From: Phlebotomus papatasi
Lineage: Eukaryota > Arthropoda > Insecta > Diptera > Psychodidae
Length of the DNA: 64,000 bases
Assembly: GCF_024763615.1 (NCBI RefSeq)
Contig: NC_077224.1
Coordinates: 86,128,712-86,192,711 of the forward strand
Reading direction: 5' to 3'
Part shown: piece by piece, positions 55,020-64,000 of the stretch
Position numbering within the stretch: position 1 is the stretch's first letter
Layout of the letters: each line of letters starts with the position of its first letter
The notes under the pieces: model-generated
The model's input: the letters and a program-made list of their open reading frames with translations, nothing else
Databases searched by the model: none
Told to the model about the DNA's origin: nothing
Position numbers and translations under genes: made by a program

Positions 55020-56834
55020 AAATATAAAAAAAAAACTGGTCTTGGGCACTCTTGGTGTAGGGGCCTTGTCAGCATTGCCTCTTTAGTATCCTCTATATCC
55101 GCCACTGTACATTTGTATTTCGTTTAAGGGTTATATGGGAAAATAAGGTTATGTTGAATCTAACCTTACATTCATCTTCTTGATTTTTTTTATAATTAAT
55201 TTGGACATTTGATTAAATCGAAATGTATGTAAAATTTGAATATTGGTAGTGGATAGCGATGGATTGAATTTAAAAATGTCATAATTATCCTATTCAAATG
55301 GGTTCCAAAAAGGATTTTCCACATAAACTAAAATAACCTCACATTCTAAAATAATCTCTTGACTCTCTTGAACAAAAAACAAATAAATTGAGACGATGTC
55401 TCTCACCATGGTACCGCAAATGAGAGAGGCAGAGGGGAAGTAGATTAAGAAGAAGGTAAAAAAAGGCATATGAGCAATAATTAATTCCCACCTCTATCGC
55501 AATTGGTGCAAATCACAAGATTTGCTGCGTTATGGAAATGTTTTTCATCTTCTCATTATAGTCTTTTAGTGGAAGATGAATCAAAAATCTCACTGCTCAA
55601 GTGGTTTATATTGTCTTACGTGTGTTATTCACAATGTTAAATGAGTTTACAAACCAACAGAAGAAGCCCCAAGTACTGCAATTTCCAATTGCATTCTCTT
55701 CAATTTTACCTTTAAAGAGGCACTTTATGCAAAACAAACAGACTTTTTGCGCACTTCTGCACATGCAAATAAGTTACAGATGAGAGGAGAATCTGATTGA
55801 GATTTTTATTTTTAATACTAGGCTTTTGGGCATTTTCTGCAATAAAATATAAGTTTTAAAACGAAATTTCACCAAATAAGTGATAAATATTTCCATCTTC
55901 TTGCTGATTTTATTTAAATTTTGCAACCTTTTGTTAGTACAAAATTCAATATGAGAAAATTTCCCCGTTCGTTACGGTTTTGTAAACAATTTGAAATTTT
56001 ATTTGATCAAGTTCACCCGTATATTAACGATATTGCGAATCTTTTAAATTGCTAGTTCAATATTCTCTCTCCATCATCCAAGACAAAACAACTCTTTTTT
56101 CTAATATCAGGCGTCATAAATCTTAAGAAAATACTCTTTTGAATAATTTTTTTTATGGTATGTTGGATTATTGAATGAGGAACTATATTATAAAATTAAT
56201 TGATTTACGAGGGAAAAATTTTCTTCATATTGGAAAAACACTGAGAAAACCGAAATCTAAAGGGGTTAATGCACGCGATTTTACATGATTTTCATTTGGT
56301 GTTTTGCATTTCTCCTTTTTTTTTGATTCGATATGGAAAATTGTGTATTTAATTAATTTGAAAAAAAAATGATAAAGATAAACATGAGTTTTCCATTTCG
56401 ATCAATTTTTAATGAGCAATTTTGTTTGTACAATCAGTTACAGACATTTGAAAAATAAAGTGGATAGAAAGTGTCTGGAAAGTTTCATAATATTTCCTCT
56501 TGTTTGCAATTAAATGTTTTGAAGAGGTGTTTAAAGAAAGACTTGGGGTAAAATAAGTGGTTCATAAACGGTGAAATATGATTTTTTCAGGCTTGAGATA
56601 ACTTCCTCAAGAAGTTTAATGGCATTTTAAATGTACTATCTTAGTGGGATTGCGCTGGAAAATCGTCGTTAGTTGAAAGTTTATCAGTAGAGACTTTTCA
56701 CCTTAATAGCAGAATAAGCGGCTGGATTGTTTGAAAATTTGAGGTTCTATTTAACCCATTTGACATAACCTCAAAAAGCCCAAAAGAGGCTATTATATTT
56801 TTAGTCTTTACTTACACAAATAAAAATTAGCAAC
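55020..56834. other. AT-rich intronic stretch without a recognised gene
   Basis: Nothing beyond ATAACCT words and short ORFs. Confidence 0.4.
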
Positions 56835-56902
56835 TGTTCCCATTTTCGCCGTGACTGTTCCCACTTTCGCCGCGAGTGTTCCTATTTTCGCCGTGCAATT
56901 GT
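56835..56902. repeat. Three tandem copies of a 20-bp GTTCCCATTTTCGCC unit
   Basis: ACTGTTCCCATTTTCGCCGT, then GACTGTTCCCACTTTCGCCG, then GAGTGTTCCTATTTTCGCCG, directly adjacent, with a decayed fourth start. GC content stands out from its surroundings. Confidence 0.75.
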
Positions 56903-57031
56903 TCTCAACTTGCCACTTGAATTATCCACAGCACCACGCTTTGATAACTTCTATACGAAATATTTTTCTCATTCCATTGATTTTATTTTTTTAAATTGTT
57001 TGAAAGAAATTTATTAAAATTTTACAAAAAA

Positions 57032-57255
57032 TAAGGTAAAGTGCTCTCAAGTCGAGTGCTGTATCGACTCGACCGGTGGGTCAATATTTGAATGTTTGAT
57101 GGTGAATTTCTATGAAATTGTCACTGATTCGTATTTATTTGTGGAATAATTGACCTATTAATGTTAGATCATACGCCAAATATTAGTGCAAATATAAATA
57201 AATTGAATTTCCGGTCGAATTGAGGAACCGGTCGACTTGAGGGCACTTTACCTTA
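57032..57255. mobile_element. TA-flanked MITE, GGTAAAGTG termini with distinct core
   Basis: TAAGGTAAAGTGCTCTCAAG then TCGAGTG at left; GTCGACTTGAGGGCACTTTA then CCTTA at right, inverted. Termini resemble those at 6862 and 62438 but the interior is unrelated. Confidence 0.7.
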
Positions 57256-57372
57256 CTTGTTATTGCATAATTTTTATATTGATTTTATTTAAGTACTTTA
57301 TTAAGTATATTTAATAGGTTCCTAACTCAATGACCTAATAATTAAGGAGTTGTAGTACATCCAATCACTTAA

Positions 57373-58190
57373 AAAAAGCGTGGCAAAGCGTCCCAGACTT
57401 TGCGAAATGCTCGAACTCATGACTTAGATGGTATCCCTCAAAGTACTTTCGCATCTTAACGTTTATCGATTTTCAACCGATTTAAACCGTTTTGTAAATC
57501 ATTCCAAAGGTCCCATAAAATATTTTTAAGACGAATAAAAATGATTTTCGGACAAAAATTACTTATCGGTTTATTACCGGTTCACAAGCGATTTAAACGG
57601 ATTTATAAATCACTCAAAATATTTCGCAAAATACACCTTAAGAGCAAATTAATTGAATTTCGAATAAAAATCACTTATCGGTTATGAACCGGTTCATTAC
57701 CGATTAGAACCCGATTGGAATCAGTTCAGTTTTGTCAGAAATTCCAAGACCCTTTCCAACGAGCCAAACACGACCACTTCGCCTGATAAACGCGTTCTCT
57801 AGAGCGTTTCTTAAACCTTTAACCTTGAAGAAACCGTTATTAGGAATGATTCCACTTTATTTTTACATATAGTCAATCGTTCACCTGGGTTATCTCTAAA
57901 ACATATCCGAAAATGAAAAGAATTGCATGACGCGTTTTTGAGCAATCCCAAAAAAACATGGTTATGGAGCATGTTAACTATAATACATATTAACGATCCT
58001 TGAGTCGACTTATGCGGCGGGATGTTCCGAATAGGTCCCAAGTCGCTATCTCTAACCGTTTGGCCTCTAGAGCTGGTGACAGCCGGACGGACAGACGTAC
58101 AGACGAACAAACAGCGTGACCACACTTCTCAGAAATCGTCTGAAACGCGAAGATTTATTGAGAAAAATGGTCTCCGTGGAGTTCCAGCAG
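57373..58190. repeat. Dispersed repeat with CCGGTT units, longer copy 2
   Basis: The first 400 bp follow 10020-10390 in order (GTGGCAAAGCGTCCCAGACT, CGATTTAAACCG, ACTTATCGGTTTATTACCGG, GGTTATGAACCGGTTCATTA). The rest, absent from copy 1, includes GGCCTCTAGAGCTGGTGACA and GCCGGACGGACAGACGTACA, a word combination often seen in 3' parts of insect non-LTR elements. The whole may be a LINE or SINE-like 3' segment. Class unresolved. Confidence 0.55.
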
Positions 58191-59151
58191 TAATAATATT
58201 TAAATTAAATAATAAGGTTTAGTTCATAAGAAAAGTATTCCAAATTTTCCGGAAGCAAAAAACTACTCAAGGGAGTTAGCTTTTTGTCCGGAAGAGCATT
58301 ATTGCAGTTGAATTTCAATAAAGTTGATCAAATAGCGATACAAAATGTTATTTTTTAAAATTATTTTTGTTAGATATTCAATATTTTATCTCAATATTAA
58401 TTAAATTTTAGAATACTACGTCAAAATAAGTTCATGAGCGCATAAAATAATTTTTTTAGTAGAATTTCGCAATATTATGCAGAAATCGTATTTATATAAA
58501 AGGTAGAAATTAATATGCGCAATATTTTGACGAAATAATTTTCAATACCGATCGCATTTTCTGACAATTTTGCTTAATATTTTGTCTCAAAGTATAGTAG
58601 CTAGAATACATCCTGCAAAAAAACATCCTTGATGAATAATTCAGTGATTTTCAATGGTTTAGATATGCAAAACCATTTCACAAAAGTGAACATTTCACTC
58701 TTCATCGGAAAATCATCATTTGAAATTCACAATATTTGAACGCGTTCGTGCAGTTTCTTGCACTTCTGCAGAGGGCGCTAGTACAGCAAATTTACCACTT
58801 GCTTTATTTCAAATTCTTTCAGCCCGTTTTCTCTCAAGGCGGAACTCCCTGTATTCAAGGGGTGAACAAGTCTACCAGTTCACATTAAGTGCCGATCATC
58901 GCGATCATAGAGATTGATTCCCGCGATATACCGATCTGACACTCACGGTTCCCTCGTTGACTATACTTTTTCACCCCCTGATATTATTTATAAGTTATGT
59001 CTAACATAATCTTACACATATAGAGTATAATCCATTCTCGTTTAATTAGGATTCCTATCGGAAAGTACAAGCCAACATTTAACGTACGGATTATAAACTT
59101 TAAGAATACCTCCTGAGACTTCAACATGTTACTGTTTGCTTCTAGATTTAA
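58191..59151. other. Intronic stretch without a recognised gene
   Basis: A GC-richer patch at 58720-58970 (CTCTGCAGAGGGCGCTAGTA, CGATCATCGCGATC) looks like part of an unidentified repeat. No gene called. Confidence 0.4.
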
Positions 59152-59522
59152 TAGGGTAACAGTATCAAATATCGGCATAGTTCCACAAGGGCCAAAGCCT
59201 TAAGTTTGAATTGTAATATTTTTTGATACAAATTGATTTTTGTGGTATTTGTAGATAGTTTATCGTCAATATTTTCTTTAAAATCATTCTAAATACATTT
59301 TAGAATGTACGAAAATATAGACATAGGTTTGGGTAATATTTCAACCACCTTTATTCATTTAGTTCCTTACCCTTCCGGGATTCTTTCAAATTCTTTTTCG
59401 CATCGTCTCGTTCGTTGAAACCACATTTTTTTGCAAAAAAAAAAAAAACAAAAAAAAACGTTTGAAGAGTAAACGAAGTGGTCGAAATTGCAAGCTGTCC
59501 GAAATTTGATCCAGTTACCCTA
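59152..59522 (-). mobile_element. pogo-like TA-MITE, copy 3
   Basis: TAGGGTAACAGTATCAAATA to ...GAAATTTGATCCAGTTACCC then TAA. The minus strand retains a decayed HTH fragment (CGFNERDDAKKNLKESRKGK) comparable with 29438 and 53060. A poly(A/T) run interrupts it. Confidence 0.7.
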
Positions 59523-60516
59523 AGTTCGGTCGGATCAACGAACAATCGGCGTTATATTTTTCCGTAAAATTTCATAATGTGGAAAAATACCAAAGAAATT
59601 GTTCTCTCTAAGTAATTCGTGCAATAAAAACAAAGCAATTCATCTCTCAATTTAAAAGATACTTATAATTATTAAATGTAAATCAAAATGTTTTACATGC
59701 CAATTTTATGCACAAAATCTGTTTTTTGTGTGTTATTTTTTTGGAAAGGCTCACCTCAATATTTTATACCTTTACTCCACTTTGAGTATTATTATTCAGA
59801 GAGTTGTGGAGAAAGACTAGAGAGAAAAAGAGTATATATCGTGAAAAAAAGAGATTCTGTAAAATTTATTAGTAGATTCAATTTACTGTAAATTCAAGTT
59901 GAATTACGTTTTTGAGTCTCTTCATTTCTTCATTTTTCCCCGATATCCAACTATATTTTGCTCTTAAAAGAAGACAAAAAGGCCACAAAGTTAGTGAAAG
60001 ATGAAGAAAATGGAATAACTTGAGTCGCGTGTTTAATTGAACCGTTTATTGGCGTAATACATTTATTAGATTGAATAAGATACAATATATAGAAGATGGC
60101 TCATAAGACAGAGAACGAGATAAATCTGGCTAAACGGTGCTTTTCATTTTCACATTAAATTCTTCAGACGATTCGCGTTTTTTTTTTCCTCCATGCCCAG
60201 GAAATGCAATATCTCTGAGAAAATGCAAATTCGAACGTCGAAATGGGGAGTCAAGTCCATCATTTTAAAAGCTTCTTTCGTGTTTAGTTATTGGAATTAT
60301 TAATGTCTATGCTATTTCACTGCCACCTTTCATCATGCACCACCTGCAGCTCAGCTTTAAGGTAATGTGCGTAAGTCGTTTTTTTTTTGTAGAAAAATGC
60401 GGAGGTGTTTGATCTTCAATCTCCCATAAATCCATTAAGTAACTGACACTAAATGGCTTTTGATTTTGCTCTACAAGTACATACTTTCATGTTTTCTTAA
60501 TCAATGATGAAAATGC
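59523..60516. other. Intronic stretch without a recognised gene
   Basis: AT-rich, only short ORFs. Confidence 0.4.
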
Positions 60517-60520
60517 TTAA

Positions 60521-60608
60521 TCCATTAAGGACAAGAGGGCCAAAACATAACTTTAGAAGGCCGTAGGATTTTTTTGGGGATACCGGTGTCCCTATAGTCC
60601 TTAAAGGG
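60521..60608. mobile_element. piggyBac-type micro-MITE, 88 bp
   Basis: Flanked by TTAA (60517-60520 and 60609-60612), left TCCATTAAGGACAAG, right CCGGTGTCCCTATAGTCCTT then AAAGGG. It shares the GTGTCCC...GTCCTTAAAGGG end with 30502-30882; the left terminus has mutated. Confidence 0.75.
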
Positions 60609-60904
60609 TTAAAGATGAAAATTTTCCATTTAAATTGTGATAGGAAATTTTTAAATAGAAGATATTTTAGTAAAAACTATTTTTATTAAAAATTAAAAAT
60701 ATATTTCTAAAGAAAATTATCAAAGGAGAGATCTATTGAGAATGTGAGAACCTTAGGAAGTTTTCTAAATCATTAGTCTGAAGAAGGCCTAAGGATATAA
60801 ACTATGAAGGAGATTAAATAACTTTTCCAATTGAAATATTCTTTTCGAGTCATGAACTCTAAGAAGAACTCTAAGGCAGTACCTTTTTTGTTATTCCAAA
60901 ATGT

Positions 60905-61228
60905 ATACACACGGCTCTTCGTTATCCGGCACTTCATTATCCGGGTGTCAGTTGCCAAACACTGGCGGTTGATGTATTCAAAACGATTTTTTTTACGAAA
61001 CATGCAGGTTGTCCAGAGTGGATTAATGTGTTATTTTCATTTTATCAAAGTTTTTCACGCACAATCATGCTACAAAATGAAACATAAACACACCACAAAG
61101 AAAATTCTGTTGTTTTTCGACAGAAAACAAATTCCCACAGCAGAAAATATAAAAAACGTTGACAAGATTCAAAAAACCAAAATGTCATTTTGTCCCCACG
61201 TCAGCCGGATAACGAAGAGTCGAGTGTA
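60905..61228. mobile_element. Tigger-type MITE, 324 bp
   Basis: Left TACACACGGCTCTTCGTTAT then CCGGCACTTC. Right GCCGGATAACGAAGAGTCGA then GTGTA, its inverse with small changes. Inner non-coding. TA-type termini. Confidence 0.78.
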
Positions 61229-62437
61229 GGTCGGGTGAAAACTACTGAGAGCGACACCTATAAACAATTGGGAGAATTAAAAATTATAGTCAGTAATTTA
61301 GTAACACTCCTAATATGGATCTATACCAAGTTTCATTTCCATCTGGAAATTCTTTCTTATCGTGCACGACAATTGAAGTTGGTGTGTCGATGCATTTTTT
61401 AAAAATGGGACAACTTAGTCAAGTACATCAAAATTGTAGGATATTGTTGATTAGAAAAAAGAGATCTTGGAATTACGTATTCCTTTTTTCTTGTACACTC
61501 TCAGAACCTTTCCGCCGACCTGTGTATTTTTATTTACCTAACCAGAGCGCAAAGTTAGTGCTTTCCTATCATTACAAGTCAAAAATACAATATTCCTTAA
61601 AATTCATTTTATTTATGAGATTTTATAAAGGTTAAAATTAAAATTCAAAATATTTTAAGTTAAAAATCCAAATCTGAGAAGCTTAGATATTCAAAAGAAA
61701 TATAAAAAAATGCAAAATTTAAGTAAAATGAGAGAAAATCTAAGAACATTAAATCTGGGACTTAAAATTCAAAAAAAAAGTTTTATTATGAACTGAAATC
61801 GTTTTAATGTCTTATTTTAAAATATAAAAACTTCAATTTATTCTAATATTATATTAAATATCTCATCATTATCTATATCAATTATCATTATTTAATCATT
61901 ATCTATATCAAAGAGTAAGAGGTAAAATTTCAATCGATTCAATTTTACTAAATTGAGAAGGTGTGACAGCGCCATTAGAATCTAAATTTAAATTTAAATG
62001 TAAAGACTTTATCAAGATCTAAATCTGAATTTTAGGGTTTTATTTAAAAAAAAAAAGTAAATAACCTTTAATAATCTGACAATGAAAATATACTTAGAAT
62101 AAATAAAATTTCTTAGATAAGCCATTCTAGAATTTTAATTTACGACGTAAGATGAAAAGATATAAGTAAAACTTATAAATAAATGAAAATTTAGTAAATT
62201 ATTTATACCTCCAGTGCTCCTTAAACCAGGAAAATTTAATAATATACAAATTTCCAATCCCTTTTTCACAGGCATTGAATTTATCTTTATCTTCCAAATC
62301 TAAATCTAAATTCAGTTTGTTTTGATGTTGACAAGAATAAGAAGAGTGTGTGACAGTAGGATAGACATAAGGATTGTGCTTAAGAAAGAAAGAAATGGAA
62401 ATTTCGATTTCATAAAATTTCCTTAATGTAAAAGAGA
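61229..62437. other. AT-rich intronic stretch without a recognised gene
   Basis: The 106-codon frame at 61315-61635 shows no domain. No repeat family recognised. Confidence 0.4.
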
Positions 62438-62675
62438 TAAGGTAAAGTGGTACAAGTTGGACAATGGTACAATTTGGACAGGGCTTTTTGTCTTGATAAA
62501 TTTAGTACTTCATTTTTATTTGTATATTTTTAATGATTTAGTTTTATAATTTAGTTCCTTGTGCTTAAAAACAAATTTTGTACTGTATTTATCAAGAATA
62601 AAGACATGTCCAACTTGTACCGGCGAATTGTCCAACTTGTAACACACTAATTGCAAATTATATCACTTTACCCTA
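62438..62675. mobile_element. TA-flanked MITE, GGTAAAGTG family, copy 2
   Basis: Inverse of 6862-7095: GGTAAAGTGGTACAAGTTGG, GGTACAATTTGGACAGGGCT, TTAAAAACAAATTTTGTACT and ATCACTTTACCCTA occur in reverse order and orientation. Confidence 0.78.
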
Positions 62676-63167
62676 TTATCTGAGGAATGCGGAACCTAAA
62701 ATAAGAGTTATGGGTTTCACTTACAACAAAAATATCTTAATTGAACCGCTCAGAGTAAAAACAAGCTATCTTAAAAATCTATCTGAAGTTATAAGTAAAG
62801 CGTTTATTGATTTACGGCTTACAAAATTCTTATTAGAGGTACATTGAAAGTTCTCAAATTTCCAAAAGTTCAAATTTGGTTCCCCAATGAACATGTAATT
62901 CTTAAATGGTTTATGTCACCACTAAAATTTTATCTAGAAAATTACTTTTTTCTGTAAGTCTTGCCTCTTTATTGTAATTTCACGAAAGAAAGGCTTCATC
63001 ACTATAAAATAAGTAAACAAAGTGAAACTTAATGCGAATAATGGCGATCCTAGAAACAGCATGCGCTAAATACTTTACCATAATCCTAGACACCTTCCAA
63101 AACTCAGAGTGTCTATATTTTGTTTGATTATCTCTTTCGATTTATTAAGTTTCTTCATTGTTAACTA

Positions 63168-63323
63168 GGTGGGGATTCCGGAAATAGTCGGGAAATACAA
63201 TACATTCAGGAAAAATTAATTAAACTTCATCAGTGATCAAGCCGAAAGCTCTGAAGAAAGTTGACGAATTTTTCTGGAGTGAATTGTATTTACTGTACTG
63301 ACGATTTTCGGAATCCTCACCTA
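63168..63323. mobile_element. Short MITE with TAGGTGGGGATTCCG termini
   Basis: Left TAGGTGGGGATTCCGGAAAT, right ATTTTCGGAATCCTCACCTA as its inverse. Subterminal AATACAATACATTC and GAATTGTATTTACTGTA are also inverted. 156 bp, non-coding. Confidence 0.72.
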
Positions 63324-63739
63324 TTTAACGATATATTACGTCTTGTGTTTTACATGCAAACTTGGTTAATTGCGACCTATTTTTATAGCTTTCCGGTGTG
63401 TGTCCCGGCTAAATCTATTTTGCTTGACTATTAAGGTATTATTGAGTAGTCAGAGATTTTAAAGTATAACTTCTTTAACATTCTCTGCTTCACTATCACT
63501 GTGATTTCAATAATCACTTCCCCTCGAAGCCCAAGAATCTCAACTCTTGAAGAGAATTTAACCATCAAGAGGTGCACTAACAGACGGTGGTGGTGGTAAT
63601 CTGCTCTACAATTTCTCTCATTCTCTTTCGTGTCATGATGTACATAGTAAATTTATATAAAAAAGATTCATAAGATGAAAAAAAATTTACACTTGAGCTC
63701 TTAAACAATTGTTGTATTGTTTGTGTGTGTGTATGGTAG

Positions 63740-63992
63740 CAAATAAGAAAGCCAAATTGATCAACGGCAGCGGCAGCAACTTCGAGGAGAGTCAGTGTTA
63801 TTCACATCTTGGCGGTGAACGGCCCAGCTCGCGTCCAGGTGGACCAAATCTCGTCAATAAACAGCTTGTGCTGCCATTTGTGCCGCCCAGTTTCCCTAAT
63901 GGGTCAATGTTGGACGGCTCAAATCACCTGATCAAACCATCCGAGTATCTCAAGTCTATCAGTGATAAACGGTCCAGTGCATCCTCAGCGAG
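63740..63992 (+). CDS. f: forked exon 8
   Basis: 253 bp, acceptor GTATGGTAG (a weak tract of GT repeats rather than pyrimidines), donor GCGAG|GTGAGT, entering in phase 1 and leaving in phase 2. It encodes ANKKAKLINGSGSNFEESQC then YSHLGGERPSSRPGGPNLVN, KQLVLPFVPPSFPNGSMLDG and SNHLIKPSEYLKSISDKRSS. The hydrophobic LVLPFVPPSFP and the KPSEYLKSISDKR motif look like conserved short linear motifs of the family. The reading continues beyond the window edge, where the C-terminal actin-binding region is expected. The apparent stop after AR is the donor site. Confidence 0.92.
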
Positions 63993-64000
63993 GTGAGTTT

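Overview
The window reads as nuclear DNA of an insect. It is AT-rich, has small exons separated by very long introns (up to 29.5 kb), uses GT-AG splice sites, and is packed with short inverted-repeat transposons. Repeat density and intron style suggest a nematoceran dipteran such as a phlebotomine sand fly; the species is an inference.

One host gene is clearly present, on the + strand: the insect orthologue of Drosophila forked (f), relative of vertebrate espins, an ankyrin-repeat protein that cross-links actin filaments in bristle and hair bundles. I place eight coding exons at 7666-8519 (putative N-terminal exon), 8642-8827, 38370-38553, 42803-42985, 43068-43563, 44816-45466, 50582-50839 and 63740-63992. 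All junctions keep frame, giving 3065 nt (1021 codons plus two bases). The ankyrin block is encoded by exons 2-5, Ser/Gly/Tyr-rich low-complexity sequence by exons 5-6, a proline-rich stretch by exon 7 and a conserved linker motif by exon 8. The C-terminal actin-bundling part lies beyond the right edge. Sequence left of 7.6 kb is upstream or intronic.

Nearly everything else is repeat sequence inside the introns. Intron 2 (8828-38369) holds a 2.7-kb internally deleted Ty3/gypsy-type LTR element in antisense orientation, with identical 186-bp LTRs, a tRNA-Pro primer site, an intact 647-codon fused ORF and a leader carrying four TGCATA-core repeats. It also holds many TA-flanked MITEs sharing a GGGTAA-like terminus, pogo/Tigger remnants with pipsqueak-type helix-turn-helix fragments, 140-bp hairpin MITEs with TWA target duplications, a piggyBac-type MITE, a minisatellite, and an array of near-perfect 22-bp palindromes (arms TTTAGTACAT / ATGTACTAAA) at 35.3-37.5 kb, echoed at 0.2-1.0 kb. 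Intron 3 contains a tandem array of tRNA-half-like units split by a 1.7-kb foldback element. Intron 6 contains two non-LTR retrotransposon remnants, and intron 7 more TIR elements.

The items most worth follow-up are the spaced palindrome array, the gypsy-type element with an insulator-like leader inside a forked intron (compare the classical gypsy-induced forked alleles of Drosophila), and the N-terminal exon, which may have both a spliced and a polyadenylated fate. All repeat calls come from reading by eye; no database search was possible.
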